Counted from the stretch's first letter, positions 53,906 to 63,309 are shown. The stretch: DNA of 64,000 nucleotides from Paraburkholderia podalyriae (GCF_014397785.1 NZ_VZQQ01000001.1:372001-436000); one strand, 5' to 3'. The notes: a model not told the origin generated them from the sequence alone. Numbers and translations: made by a program.

Positions 53906-54679
53906 ATGGATATGAACCAGTCGAACGGCCAGACTGACACGAACGGTCAGCCGCACCTCCCGGAAGACGAGAGCGTTCCCGATTTCGGCCGCCGCAATCC
54001 GCTGGAAATCGGCGTGCAACTGCGCAATCTCGTCAATCGCGGCGACTTCCTCACCGTCGAATACGCGGGTGGGCAGCTCGTTACGCGCCTGCTCGACGTC
54101 GACGTGCGCGAACGCACTTTCACCTTCGATTGGGGCGCGCTCTCCGATCAGAACGCGGAGCTGCTCGGCGCGCCGCGCTGCCAGTTCCACGCGTCGCCCG
54201 ACGGCGTGCGCGTCGAGTTCACGACCCCGACGCCGCGCGAAACCCGCTTCGAAGGACTGCCGGCGTTCGAGGCCGACTTCCCCGAGGTGCTGTTCCACGT
54301 GCAGCGCCGCGAGTACTTCCGCGTCGCCGCGCCGATTCTCGATCCGTTCTTGTGTACCGGCCGCCTGCCCGAGGGCGACACGTTCCGCTTCGAGGTGCAC
54401 GATCTGTCGCTCGGCGGCGTCGGCATGCGCACGACCGACCAGCGCGTCGGCGAACTGCCGATGGGCGCACGCCTGAGGGACTGCGAGCTCACACTCGGCG
54501 CGCTAGGCCGTTTGTCGCTGGATCTGCAGCTCGTGTCGCATCGCTCGCTCGCGCTGCCGAATGGCACGCAGCGCTATCAGCTCGGCTTTCGTTTCCTGAC
54601 GCTGCCGGGCAGCGCGGAAAACACGCTGCAACGGCTGATTACGCAGCTCGAAATGAAGCGCCGCTCGCTGGCGCGCTGA
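53906..54679 (+). CDS. ycgR: YcgR-type flagellar brake protein (PilZ, cyclic di-GMP effector)
   Basis: 257 aa from ATG at 53906; in-frame ATGs at 53837 and 53888 are possible because ribosome sites are weak. YcgR binds cyclic di-GMP and slows the motor. The N-terminal YcgR domain (about 20-125) starts FGRRNPLEIGVQLRNLVNRG. The PilZ domain has VQRREYFRVAAP (RxxxR) at about 133 and DLSLGGVGMR (D/NxSxxG), the cyclic di-GMP ligands, both intact. Position between flgJ and flgK and its late promoter place it in the class III regulon. Confidence 0.93.
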   Translation: MDMNQSNGQTDTNGQPHLPEDESVPDFGRRNPLEIGVQLRNLVNRGDFLTVEYAGGQLVTRLLDVDVRERTFTFDWGALSDQNAELLGAPRCQFHASPDGVRVEFTTPTPRETRFEGLPAFEADFPEVLFHVQRREYFRVAAPILDPFLCTGRLPEGDTFRFEVHDLSLGGVGMRTTDQRVGELPMGARLRDCELTLGALGRLSLDLQLVSHRSLALPNGTQRYQLGFRFLTLPGSAENTLQRLITQLEMKRRSLAR

Positions 54680-54724
54680 GCGGCGAGGCAACGCGCGGCG
54701 ACCGCAAACGAAGTGGAATGGCCC

Positions 54725-54751
54725 TCAATTTTTTGCGCGGCGGGCCGTTAA
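54725..54751 (+). promoter_or_regulatory. Sigma-28 promoter of flgK-flgL
   Basis: TCAATTTT, 11-bp spacer, GCCGTTAA, 57 bp before the flgK start codon. Confidence 0.88.
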
Positions 54752-54808
54752 AGAGGATGTTCCACTAACGCGGTGGCATGTCTGCGATGCCGCCCTTCAG
54801 GATGACGC

Positions 54809-56803
54809 ATGTCCAGCAATCTGTTGACTATCGGCCTTAGCGGACTCAACGCGGCCCAATGGGGTTTGACGACCACTGGTGAGAACATCAGCAACGCGTC
54901 GACACCCGGCTATACGGTGGAGACTCCGGTGTATTCGGAGACGAGCGGAACGTATACCGGCTCCGGCTACCTGCCGATGGGTGTCTCCACCGACACCGTG
55001 CAGCGCTCGTATAGCCAGTACCTGACGACCGAGCTGAACAACGCGCAGTCGTCGAGCAGCTCGCTCACCGCGTACAACACGATGATCACCGAGCTCAACA
55101 ACCTCGTCGGCAGTCCGACCTCGGGGATTGCGAGCGCGATCAGCGGCTACTTCACGGGCCTGCAGAACGTCGCCAACAGCGCATCGAGCGTGTCGACGCG
55201 GCAGACCGCGATCAGCGACGCGCAGACGCTCGCGAACCAGATCAACGCGGCGGGCCAGCAGTACGACCAGTTGCGCTCGAGCGTCAACACGCAGCTGGGC
55301 GACGCGGTCAAGCAGATCAACACCTACACCGCGCAGATCGCGTCGCTAAATACGCAGATCACGCAGGCTAGCAACCAGGGCCAGCCGCCGAACCAGCTGC
55401 TCGACGAGCGCGACCAGGCGGTGTCGAACCTGTCGCAACTGGTCGGCGTGTCGGTCGTGCAGGACAAGGGCAGCTATAGCCTGTTCATGTCGAACGGACA
55501 GCCGCTCGTGCTGGCCGGCAACAGCTTCAACCTCGGCACGGCGACGTCGACGAGCGATCCGAGCGAGCTGTCGGTCCAGTATCTCGGCCAGGCCGGCGCG
55601 AAGCCCGCGCCGACCCCGCAGACGCTGTCCGACACGAGCGTGTCTGGCGGCACGCTCGGCGGCCTGCTGCAATTCCGCTCGCAAACGCTCGATCCGGCCG
55701 AGGCGCAACTCGGCGCCATCGCGACCAGCTTCGCCGCGCAGGTCAACGCGCAGAACGAGCTCGGCCTCACGCTGAACGGCACCGCGGGCGGCGCGTTGTT
55801 CACCGTCGGCTCGCCGACTGTGTACGCGAACCCGCAGAACACCGGCAATGCGACGCTCGGCGCGTCGTTCGCCAACGCGGCCCAGCCGACTACGAGCGAT
55901 TACACGCTGTCGTACAACGGCAGCGCCTACACGCTGACCGACAACGAGACCGGCGGCATCGTCGGGTCGGCGGCGAACCTGAACAACCCGATCGGCGGCC
56001 TGCAGTTCTCGGTCGCGAGCGGCACGATGAAGGCCGGCGACTCGTTCTCGGTCGAGCCGACCCGGGGCGCGCTGGACGGCTTCGCGCTGACCACCACGTC
56101 CGCCTCGGCGATCGCGGCGGCGGCGCCGGTGCTCGCGTCGGCCTCGACGTCGAACACGGGCAGCGCGACGATCACGCAGGGTACGGTATCGGCCGGCTAC
56201 AGCGCGCCGACCAGCAAGTCGACGATCACCTACACCGCCGGCACCGGCCTCACCGGCTTCCCGGTCGGCTCGGTGGTGACGGTTGCCGGTTCGCCGTCCA
56301 CGTCGTACACGATCAGCGCGGCGACGACCGCGGTGCCGTACACGGCGAGCGCGGGCGCGACGCTGACGATCACCAACCCGACCAACGCGACGAGCGCGGG
56401 CGTGATGAACAACGTGACGGTTACGCTCAGCGGCACGCCCGCCAATGGCGACTCGTTCACGATCGGTCCGAACACCGGCGCGACCAACGACGGCCGCAAC
56501 GCGCAACTGCTGTCGAACCTGACTTCGGCGCAGGCGCTCAACGGCGGCACCTCGACGCTGACCGGCGCGTATGCGAGCTACGTCAACACGATCGGCAACC
56601 AGACTACGCAGATCCAGACGTCGGCGACCGCGCAAAGCACGCTCGTCACGCAGATCACGTCGGCGCAGCAGTCGGTGTCGGGCGTCAATATCAATGAAGA
56701 AGCGGCCAACCTGCTTCAATACCAGCAGCTCTATCAGGCCAACAGCAAGGTCATCCAGACCGCGCAGACGTTGTTCCAGACTCTGCTTGGCATCTTCTCG
56801 TAA
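54809..56803 (+). CDS. flgK: Hook-filament junction protein FlgK (HAP1)
   Basis: 664 aa, at the upper end of the family (E. coli 547). N-terminal IGLSGLNAAQWGLTTTGENI and SNASTPGYTVE, and C-terminal NINEEAANLLQYQQLYQANS are the conserved helices; the middle (about 300-570) is Thr/Ser/Ala/Gly-rich, with a surface-exposed insertion that accounts for the extra length. Exported with the FlgN chaperone. FlgL follows 11 bp later. Confidence 0.97.
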   Translation: MSSNLLTIGLSGLNAAQWGLTTTGENISNASTPGYTVETPVYSETSGTYTGSGYLPMGVSTDTVQRSYSQYLTTELNNAQSSSSSLTAYNTMITELNNLVGSPTSGIASAISGYFTGLQNVANSASSVSTRQTAISDAQTLANQINAAGQQYDQLRSSVNTQLGDAVKQINTYTAQIASLNTQITQASNQGQPPNQLLDERDQAVSNLSQLVGVSVVQDKGSYSLFMSNGQPLVLAGNSFNLGTATSTSDPSELSVQYLGQAGAKPAPTPQTLSDTSVSGGTLGGLLQFRSQTLDPAEAQLGAIATSFAAQVNAQNELGLTLNGTAGGALFTVGSPTVYANPQNTGNATLGASFANAAQPTTSDYTLSYNGSAYTLTDNETGGIVGSAANLNNPIGGLQFSVASGTMKAGDSFSVEPTRGALDGFALTTTSASAIAAAAPVLASASTSNTGSATITQGTVSAGYSAPTSKSTITYTAGTGLTGFPVGSVVTVAGSPSTSYTISAATTAVPYTASAGATLTITNPTNATSAGVMNNVTVTLSGTPANGDSFTIGPNTGATNDGRNAQLLSNLTSAQALNGGTSTLTGAYASYVNTIGNQTTQIQTSATAQSTLVTQITSAQQSVSGVNINEEAANLLQYQQLYQANSKVIQTAQTLFQTLLGIFS

Positions 56804-56814
56804 GGCGTTGAACC

Positions 56815-58041
56815 ATGCGAATTTCGACCCAGCAGTACTTCAGCATGAACGTGTCGACGATGAGCGACCAACAGGCTCAGTTGTCGCAGATCTATCAGGA
56901 AATCTCGAGCGGCCAAAGCCTGACCACGGCCGCCGACAATCCGCTCGGCGCCGCGCAGGCGGTGCAGCTCAGTTCGACGGCGGCCGCGCTGTCGCAGTAC
57001 ACGACGAACCAGAACACCGCGCTGTCGTCGCTGCAGGCCGAGGACTCGACGCTCTCCAGCGTCATCACGACGCTGCAAAGCGCGAACACGCTGGGTCTGA
57101 GCGTCGGCAGCGGCGTGCTGAACGACACCAACCGCGAGGCGATCGCCGCGCAGTTGACGAGCCTGCGCGACCAGCTGCTGACCTATGCGAACGCGACCGA
57201 CGGCTCCGGCAACGCGCTGTTCGCCGGCTTCCAGAATGCGACCAAGGCCTTCACGACCGATTCGGCCGGCACCGTCGTCTATACGGGCGACACCGGCTCG
57301 CGCACCGTGCAGGTCACCGATAGCAATGCGGTCGCGACCGGCGACAACGGGCTGTCGGTATTCATGAGCGTCGGCGCGACCAATGCGCAGCCGATCGCCT
57401 CGGGCAGTTCGGCCAACACCGGCACCGGCGTGATCGGCCCGGTGACGATCACCGATCCGACCAACGCGGCGAACGCGGACTCGTACCAGATCCAGTTCAG
57501 CGGCAGCGGCAGTTCGTTGACCTACACGGTCACCGACACGACGACCAACACCGCGGGTACGGCGCAGCCCTACACGTCGGGTTCGAACATCACGATCGGC
57601 GGCCAGACCGTCGACATCACCGGCACGCCGGCCGCCAACGACACCTTCACCGTGCAGCCGGCCAACCAGGCAGGCACCAACGTGTTCGCGAACCTGAACG
57701 CGATGATCGCCGCGCTTCAGCAGCCGGTGAGCGGCAACGACGTGGCGTCGGCGACGCTGCAGAACGCGATGAACACGGGTCTGTCGCAGCTTGCCAACAC
57801 GTTGAACAACATCACCGCGGTGCAGGCGTCGGTGGGCGGCCGCGAGCAGGAAGTCGAGGCGCTGCAAACGGTCACTCAGACCAACACCACTCAAACGGCA
57901 AGCGATCTCGCGAACCTCACCTCGACCGACATGGTCAAGACAATCAGCAAGTACACGCTGCAGCAGGCGGCCTTGCAGGCGTCGCAGCAAGCGTTCGTGA
58001 AGATCCAGAGCATGTCGCTGTTCCAGTACATCGGCAACTGA
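56815..58041 (+). CDS. flgL: Hook-filament junction protein FlgL (HAP3)
   Basis: 408 aa. Second junction protein between hook and filament. Flagellin-like N-terminus MRISTQQYFSMNVSTMSDQQ with QISSGQ-like SSGQSLTTAADNPLGAAQAV, and C-terminal ISKYTLQQAALQASQQAFVK. The Thr/Asn/Gly-rich central region is longer than in E. coli (317 aa). AAGGCG precedes the ATG. It ends at a strong bidirectional terminator. Confidence 0.96.
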   Translation: MRISTQQYFSMNVSTMSDQQAQLSQIYQEISSGQSLTTAADNPLGAAQAVQLSSTAAALSQYTTNQNTALSSLQAEDSTLSSVITTLQSANTLGLSVGSGVLNDTNREAIAAQLTSLRDQLLTYANATDGSGNALFAGFQNATKAFTTDSAGTVVYTGDTGSRTVQVTDSNAVATGDNGLSVFMSVGATNAQPIASGSSANTGTGVIGPVTITDPTNAANADSYQIQFSGSGSSLTYTVTDTTTNTAGTAQPYTSGSNITIGGQTVDITGTPAANDTFTVQPANQAGTNVFANLNAMIAALQQPVSGNDVASATLQNAMNTGLSQLANTLNNITAVQASVGGREQEVEALQTVTQTNTTQTASDLANLTSTDMVKTISKYTLQQAALQASQQAFVKIQSMSLFQYIGN

Positions 58042-58061
58042 TGCCGCTTCGGCACAGCAGT

Positions 58062-58090
58062 AAAAAAACCGGCGCGAGCCGGTTTTTTTT
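58062..58090. terminator. Bidirectional terminator between flgL and fliR
   Basis: AAAAAAACCGGC-GCGA-GCCGGTTTTTTTT: perfect stem with A and T runs on both sides. It serves the convergent flgKL and fliLMNOPQR transcripts. Confidence 0.94.
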
Positions 58091-58116
58091 GTCCATGGTT
58101 CGGGATTTACGCGGCG

Positions 58117-58899
58117 TTACCCCAGCGCCGCCGCGACCCGCCCCATTTGATCGATGCCGCTATCGAACAGCCGCACGAAGAACGGGATCATGTTCGGCAG
58201 CATCAGCTGCACGAGCAGCAGACCGACCAGCATCGTCAGCGGAAAGCCGATCTGGAACACGCCGATCTGCGGCGCCGCGCGATTGAGAATGCCGAGCGCG
58301 AGGTTCGCGATCAGCAGCGCGACGACGACCGGCAACGCGAGCAACAGCCCCGCGGAAAAAATCGAGCCGCCCCAGTTCGCGAGCGTCTGCCAGCCATGCG
58401 GCGCGAGCAGGTTCGCCGACACCGGCACGGACTGGAAAGTCGTCACGAGCGCGGCGATCATCTGCAGATGACCGTCGATGGCGAGAAACACCAGCGTCGC
58501 GATCGTCGTCATGTAGCGCGAGATCACGACGCCCGAGCCGGTCGCCTGTTGATCGAAGAAGGTCGCGAAGCCGAGCCCCATGCCGAGGCCGATGAAGTAG
58601 CCGGTCGCGTCGATCGCCTGGAACACGATCTGCATCGTCACGCCGAGCGCGATGCCGATCAGGAACTGATTGACGAGAATCCACACGCCGGCCGCCGAAA
58701 AGACAGTGACCTGCGGCAGCGCGCCGATCGTCGGCGCGACGATGATCGTCGTGAATGCGGCAAGGCCGATCTTCACGCGCGAGGGCAGCGACATATTGCC
58801 GAACACCGGCGCGGTCGCGATCAGCGCGGCGATACGCGCGAACGGCCACAGGAACGCGGTCAGCCAGACGTTCAGTTGCGCGTAGGTGACCGTGAACAT
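58117..58899 (-). CDS. fliR: Flagellar export protein FliR
   Basis: 260 aa inner-membrane export-gate component with about six helices. MFTVTYAQLNVWLTAFLWPF opens the first one; VKIGLAAFTTIIVAPTIG and GFATFFDQQATGSG are family-typical. Normal length. Last gene of the fliLMNOPQR operon, 46 bp after fliQ. Weak ribosome site. Confidence 0.96.
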   Translation of the reverse strand: MFTVTYAQLNVWLTAFLWPFARIAALIATAPVFGNMSLPSRVKIGLAAFTTIIVAPTIGALPQVTVFSAAGVWILVNQFLIGIALGVTMQIVFQAIDATGYFIGLGMGLGFATFFDQQATGSGVVISRYMTTIATLVFLAIDGHLQMIAALVTTFQSVPVSANLLAPHGWQTLANWGGSIFSAGLLLALPVVVALLIANLALGILNRAAPQIGVFQIGFPLTMLVGLLLVQLMLPNMIPFFVRLFDSGIDQMGRVAAALG

Positions 58900-58945
58900 G
58901 AGGCGAACAGGGCAGGGTGGGCGTGCGTCGACGTGCCAGCGGCGC

Positions 58946-59215
58946 TCAATTGACGAGCGTCGGAATGCTGGTGATCGTGTGGCGCAGATAGTCGAGCATC
59001 GTGGTCAGCATCCACGGCCCGGCGATCACCAGCGTGAGCGCGATCGCGAGCAGCTTCGGAATGAACGACAGCGTGGTTTCATTGATCTGCGTGGCGGCCT
59101 GGAACAGGCTCACGAGCAGACCGACGACGAGCGCGACGAGCAGCAGCGGGGAGGCCAGCATGAGGCCGATGTACATGGCCTCGTGGGCCAGCGTCATGAC
59201 TGCTTCGGGTGTCAT
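58946..59215 (-). CDS. fliQ: Flagellar export protein FliQ
   Basis: 89 aa with two membrane helices, part of the FliPQR export pore. PEAVMTLAHEAMYIGLMLAS and VGLLVSLFQAATQINETTLS are the recognisable family sequences. Length is standard (89). Between fliP and fliR. Confidence 0.97.
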   Translation of the reverse strand: MTPEAVMTLAHEAMYIGLMLASPLLLVALVVGLLVSLFQAATQINETTLSFIPKLLAIALTLVIAGPWMLTTMLDYLRHTITSIPTLVN

Positions 59216-59249
59216 CGTGAGTGCCTGCGAACGAGGAGTCGGAAAACGA

Positions 59250-60059
59250 TCAGACGAAGCTCTGCGCGAGCGAGCCGAGCAGCAACTGCCAGCCGTCGAC
59301 GAGCACGAACAGCATCAACTTGAACGGCAGCGAAATCGTCGCCGGCGACACCATCATCATCCCCATCGACATCAGCACGCTCGCGACCACCATGTCGATG
59401 ATCAGGAACGGAATGAAAATCGTGAAGCCGATCGTGAACCCGGTCTTCAGCTCGCTCGTCACGAACGACGGCACCAGCAGCGACAGCGGCACGTCTTCGG
59501 GCCCCTGCATCGGCGCCGCATGCGAGATGCGCGCGAACAGGGCAAGGTCGCTTTCGCGAGTCTGACGAAGCATGAAGGTCTTGAACGGCGCGACGCCGCG
59601 CGACACCGCCTGGTCCATCGAGATCGTGCCTTCGGAGAACGGCTTATAGCCTTCGTTATAGGCCTTGTCGAGCACCGGCGACATCACAAACAGCGTGAGG
59701 AACAGCGCGAGACCGACGAGCACCTGATTCGGCGGCGTCGTGGTCGTGCCGAGCGCCTGGCGCAGCAGCGACAACACGATCACGATGCGCGTGAAGCTCG
59801 TCATCATCAGCACCATCGCGGGCAGGAACGACAGCATCGTGAGCAGCAGCATCGTCTGCACGCTCAGCGAGTAGGTCGTGCCGCCGTTCGGGCCGGGGCT
59901 CGTCGTGAAGGCCGGCAGGCCGGCGGTTTGCGCGAACGATAGCGTCGGCAGCGCGAACAGCAATGCCGGCAGCGCGAGTTGCAGCACTGCGGGAAGCGCC
60001 CGCGCGACACGGCGCGCTAGCGTGAGGAAAGCACCTGACTGCCTGAAACTGACCTGCAT
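59250..60059 (-). CDS. fliP: Flagellar export protein FliP
   Basis: 269 aa from the ATG at 60059, which shares its A with the fliO stop codon (TAATG). Export-pore subunit. An N-terminal signal sequence ([15 protein letters not shown]) is followed by the conserved [19 protein letters not shown] and [20 protein letters not shown], and the later [20 protein letters not shown] and [11 protein letters not shown]. Standard length. Confidence 0.97.
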   Translation of the reverse strand: MQVSFRQSGAFLTLARRVARALPAVLQLALPALLFALPTLSFAQTAGLPAFTTSPGPNGGTTYSLSVQTMLLLTMLSFLPAMVLMMTSFTRIVIVLSLLRQALGTTTTPPNQVLVGLALFLTLFVMSPVLDKAYNEGYKPFSEGTISMDQAVSRGVAPFKTFMLRQTRESDLALFARISHAAPMQGPEDVPLSLLVPSFVTSELKTGFTIGFTIFIPFLIIDMVVASVLMSMGMMMVSPATISLPFKLMLFVLVDGWQLLLGSLAQSFV

Positions 60060-60601
60060 TACCGATCCCCGCCGCCGTGCGCGTTGAAACGTTTGCCCAC
60101 TTCGCCTTTCAGGGCGTCGCGAAAGCGTTGGCCAAAGGTGCCGGAAAGCGGTGCGGGCGAAGCGGCAACCGTATCGGCCGCGACGGAACCCGCCGGCATC
60201 GTATGCAGCAGCCGCACGTTGCCGGGCGCAGCGCCAAGCACCAGCCATGTATCGCCGATCTCGACGACCGCGACGCGCTCCTTGCCGCCGAGCGAAGCGC
60301 CGCCGACCGTCTTCACGAGGCCGCCGCGCTGGCCCGGTTGCAGGCCGAAACGTCGCGCGAGCCACGCGCAGCCGAACACGAGGCCGATGACGACCGCGAG
60401 CCCGACAAAGGTTTGCAGCACCGCACCGACGCCGAGCGCCGGCACCGCGCTCCCCGCGCCGACGCCCGACGCGAACTTCGCGGCGTTGTTGACCGCGTTC
60501 ATGTCGGCGGCGTGCGCGACGGTGGACGCGCCGAGCACCGTGGCGCTCGCGGCGAGCGCCTTGAACGCAAACAGGACGCCGCGACCGGCCAAACGTTTCA
60601 T
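60059..60601 (-). CDS. fliO: Flagellar biosynthesis protein FliO
   Basis: 180 aa. Small membrane protein that aids FliP assembly. A signal-like N-terminus ([17 protein letters not shown]), one membrane helix ([20 protein letters not shown]), and a cytoplasmic FliO domain with [20 protein letters not shown] and [15 protein letters not shown]. Overlaps fliN by 4 bp and fliP by 1 bp. FliO is poorly conserved, but here the pattern is clear. Confidence 0.92.
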   Translation of the reverse strand: MKRLAGRGVLFAFKALAASATVLGASTVAHAADMNAVNNAAKFASGVGAGSAVPALGVGAVLQTFVGLAVVIGLVFGCAWLARRFGLQPGQRGGLVKTVGGASLGGKERVAVVEIGDTWLVLGAAPGNVRLLHTMPAGSVAADTVAASPAPLSGTFGQRFRDALKGEVGKRFNAHGGGDR

Positions 60602-61062
60602 CGATTGAGTTTCCGGATGCGTTCGGACGGCGTGATGATGTCGGTCAGCCGGATACCGAACTTGTCGTTGACGACCACCACCTCGCCCTGGGCGATCAGG
60701 CAGCCGTTGACGAGCACGTCCATCGGCTCGCCGGCGAGACCGTCGAGTTCGACGACCGAGCCCTGCGCGAGCTGCAGCAGATTACGGATCGCGATCTTGG
60801 TGCGGCCGAGCTCGACCGTCATCTGGACGGGAATGTCCAGGATCATGTCGATGTCGTTGTGCGTCGAGGTCGGCGCGACCTTCGACAGCGGCTGGAACAC
60901 GGCGCCCGCAGCCGGGTTGATTTCGTCGTTGCCGTTCTGTTCGGCGAGCGCGCTGGCCCAGTCGGCCATCGCCGCGTCTTCGTCCGCGGCGGACAGCGCG
61001 CCGGCGGCGAGTTGCTCGGCTGCCGCGAGATCGCTCTCGGGCTTTGCGTTCAGGTCACTCAT
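60598..61062 (-). CDS. fliN: Flagellar switch protein FliN
   Basis: 154 aa from the ATG at 61062 (an in-frame GTG at 61068 is possible), overlapping the fliM end by 8 bp. C-ring component. The C-terminal ~75 residues are the SpoA domain: [39 protein letters not shown] and [15 protein letters not shown]. The N-terminal half is an acidic/Ala-rich tail found in many betaproteobacteria. Confidence 0.96.
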   Translation of the reverse strand: MSDLNAKPESDLAAAEQLAAGALSAADEDAAMADWASALAEQNGNDEINPAAGAVFQPLSKVAPTSTHNDIDMILDIPVQMTVELGRTKIAIRNLLQLAQGSVVELDGLAGEPMDVLVNGCLIAQGEVVVVNDKFGIRLTDIITPSERIRKLNR

Positions 61063-62053
61063 ATCCACCTTCCTTCATCGTGTCGGCTGCGCTGATCATC
61101 TTCTGGACCCGCAACGCGTACTGACCATTGAAAATTCCGTAGCCGCATTCCATCACCGGCACGCCGTCGACTTTCGCGGTGATGTGCTCGGGAATGTTGA
61201 TCGGCAGAACATCGCCTTTGCGCATGTTCAGGATCTGTTCGAACGTGACCGGCACCTGCGCGAGGTCGGCGGTCAACTGCACTTCGGCAGCCTGCACCTG
61301 CTGCGACAGCACGCGCACCCAGCGGCGATCGACGTCGATCGCCTCGCCCTGGATCGGCGAGGACAGCACGTCGCGGATCGGCTCGATCATCGAGTACGGC
61401 ATGCAGATGTGCAGCGTGCCGCCCGTCGAGCCGAACTCGATCGAGAACTGCGTGACGATGACGATCTCGTTCGGTGTCGCGACGTTGGCGAACTGCGTGT
61501 GCATTTCCGAGCGCACGTATTCGAACTGCAGCGGGCGCACGCTCTTCCACGACGCCGCGTAATGCTCGAACGTCAGATTGAGTAGCTTCGTGATGATGCG
61601 CTGCTCGGTCTGCGTGAAATCGCGTCCTTCGACGCGCGTATGGAAGCGGCCGTCGCCGCCGAACAGATTGTCGACCACGAAGAACACGAGGTTGGGATCG
61701 AACACGAACAGCGACGTGCCGCGCAGCGGCTTCACGTGGACCAGGTTCAGATTGGTCGGGATCGGCAGATTGCGCGTGAATTCGCTGTACTTCTGCACCT
61801 TCACCGGGCCGACGGAGATTTCCGCCGAGCGCCGCATGAAGTTGAAAATGCCGACGCGCAACAGGCGCGCGAAGCGGTCGTTGATGATTTCGAGGCCCGG
61901 CATCCGGCCACGGACGATGCGCTCCTGCGTCGCGATGTTGTACGGGCGCACGCCCGTGCGGTCGCTTTGCTCGGATTCCGTGTCGGATTCGCCGGTGACG
62001 CCCTTCAGGAGGGCATCGACCTCCTCCTGGGACATGAACTCTTCGTGGCCCAT
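61055..62053 (-). CDS. fliM: Flagellar switch protein FliM
   Basis: 332 aa, the C-ring protein bound by CheY-P. The N-terminal MSQEEVDALLKGVTG is the CheY-binding peptide. The middle domain contains YNIATQERIVRGRMPGLEII and NDRFARLLRVGIFNFMRRS; the C-terminal SpoA domain has GDVLPINIPEHITAKVDGVP. GAGGAAT precedes the ATG. Normal length (334 in E. coli). Confidence 0.97.
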   Translation of the reverse strand: MGHEEFMSQEEVDALLKGVTGESDTESEQSDRTGVRPYNIATQERIVRGRMPGLEIINDRFARLLRVGIFNFMRRSAEISVGPVKVQKYSEFTRNLPIPTNLNLVHVKPLRGTSLFVFDPNLVFFVVDNLFGGDGRFHTRVEGRDFTQTEQRIITKLLNLTFEHYAASWKSVRPLQFEYVRSEMHTQFANVATPNEIVIVTQFSIEFGSTGGTLHICMPYSMIEPIRDVLSSPIQGEAIDVDRRWVRVLSQQVQAAEVQLTADLAQVPVTFEQILNMRKGDVLPINIPEHITAKVDGVPVMECGYGIFNGQYALRVQKMISAADTMKEGGYE

Positions 62054-62111
62054 TGCTTATTCCTCGTGAGTCCCTTGGCGATTGATGATGGCAGCGCTAG
62101 ACAACGTCACG

Positions 62112-62612
62112 TCACTGCACGACGAACTCGGTGAACAGGACGTCCTGCACGCGGATCGGTGCGGCGCTCTTGTCGGTCGGCTCGGTGATCAGCGTCTTCA
62201 GTTCGTTGGCGAGAGCGCGCTTGCCTTCGAGCGGCGCGAGCTCGTCGGGGTGCTTGTTCGACAGCGCGAGCAGGATGCGGCTGCGCACTTCCGGCATGTG
62301 ATCGGTGAGCGCCTGCTGAGTGGCGGCGTCGCCGAGCTTCAGCGTGAGGCCGATGCGCAGGAAGTGCTGCTGGCCGTCGTCCGATTGCAGGTTGACGGTC
62401 ATCGATTCGAGCGGGAAGAAGAGCGGCACGGCGGCCGGCGCCGGCGCGGCTTCGGCGGATGCGGCGACGGGTGCGCGCTTCGACATGAAGAACCACATGC
62501 CCGCACCGGCGGCGCCCGCGGCGATCAGCGCAATGAGGACGATCAGGATGATGCGCTTCAGGGGGCCCGGCGAAGCGGGCGCGGCTTGTTGCGGGGCGGT
62601 CGTGGTTGCCAT
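62112..62612 (-). CDS. fliL: Flagellar basal-body protein FliL
   Basis: 166 aa. A single-span inner-membrane protein that surrounds the stator. Short basic cytoplasmic segment, membrane helix IILIVLIALIAAGAAGAGMW, Ala/Pro linker, then the periplasmic FliL domain (PLESMTVNLQSDDGQQHFLR, IGLTLKLGD, LITEPTDKSAAPIRVQDVLF). The ATG at 62612 has no visible Shine-Dalgarno; a small hairpin sits 7 bp upstream. First gene of the fliLMNOPQR operon. Confidence 0.95.
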   Translation of the reverse strand: MATTTAPQQAAPASPGPLKRIILIVLIALIAAGAAGAGMWFFMSKRAPVAASAEAAPAPAAVPLFFPLESMTVNLQSDDGQQHFLRIGLTLKLGDAATQQALTDHMPEVRSRILLALSNKHPDELAPLEGKRALANELKTLITEPTDKSAAPIRVQDVLFTEFVVQ

Positions 62613-62619
62613 TTGGGTT

Positions 62620-62636
62620 GCTGGCTTTTTGCCAGC
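62620..62636 (-). promoter_or_regulatory. Small hairpin before fliL
   Basis: GCTGGC-AAAAA-GCCAGC in the minus-strand RNA, ending 7 bases before the fliL ATG, where a ribosome site would be. It could affect translation initiation; no function is shown. Confidence 0.4.
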
Positions 62637-62763
62637 CTAGTAAGGGTTAGGGTGATTGTTGTTGATTTGCCTGCGGCGCTATGGGTCGAAAAGAAGGGCT
62701 ATTTCTGGTTATCTCAGGTTTTTGGCTGTTTTTTTTATCTTTGTTCTGGTTGTTGGTCTGGCC

Positions 62764-62972
62764 TTGTTGGCCTTTCCTTGCTTTGTTATCGGTCTATTAG
62801 CGTTGCCCCTGTGCGGGGCGGCACCTACTTTCTTTGCTGCTGCAAAGAAAGTAGGCAAAGAAGACAGCTCAAACCGCCAGCTCATAAGCGGGTCCCTCGG
62901 TCTGCGTGAGGCAGTGGTGCATCTGGAGTCGGTGTCCCCGCACATTCCACCTCGGTGACAAAGCCGTCATCC
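62764..62972. repeat. Left arm of a large imperfect inverted repeat (REP-like)
   Basis: About 209 bp, nearly the reverse complement of 63070-63279. Within it CCTACTTTCTTTGC-TGCT-GCAAAGAAAGTAGG (62824-62855) is a 14-bp perfect stem. The reading frames that cross it (giving GAAPTFFAAAKKVGK) look like a translated repeat, not a gene. Confidence 0.88.
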
Positions 62973-63069
62973 GCTCCCACTCCGCACTGCGTGCGTCGCG
63001 GACGGGTCTGCCAGGAGAACCAACCGATGGTTTTGGAACGGGGTTTCGGCGCGCGCAGCGCCGCCGGAA

Positions 63070-63279
63070 GGATGACTGCGTTGTCACTAGCGCCGAATGT
63101 GCGGGAGCACGGATTCCAGATGCACCACTGCCGCCTGCGGACCGGGGGACCCGCTTATGAGCTGGCGGTTTAAAGCTGTCTTCTTTGCCTACTTTCTTTG
63201 CAGCAGCAAAGAAAGTAGGTGCCGCCCCGCACAGGGGCAACGCTAATAGACCGACAACAAAGCAAGGAAAGGCCAACAA
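63070..63279. repeat. Right arm of the same inverted repeat
   Basis: About 210 bp, inverted copy of the left arm, separated from it by about 97 bp. Contains the second 14-bp hairpin at 63188-63219 (CCTACTTTCTTTGC-AGCA-GCAAAGAAAGTAGG). The two core hairpins are identical in their stems; flanking matches fade toward the centre. Confidence 0.88.
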
Positions 63280-63309
63280 CTCCAGAACAACGAAAAAAGC
63301 CAAGCCTCT

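Larger units (their letters stand above)
62613..63309. other. Non-coding region between fliK and fliL
   Basis: 697 bp, mostly the inverted repeat pair and its spacer. Also holds the presumed fliL promoter; no clear hexamers seen. No true gene recognised. Confidence 0.7.

Noticed and set aside
62656-63303. Small frames encoding GAAPTFFAAAKKVGK-containing peptides
   Set aside because: They are translations of the two inverted-repeat arms in both directions; the repeat explains their similarity better than a gene family.
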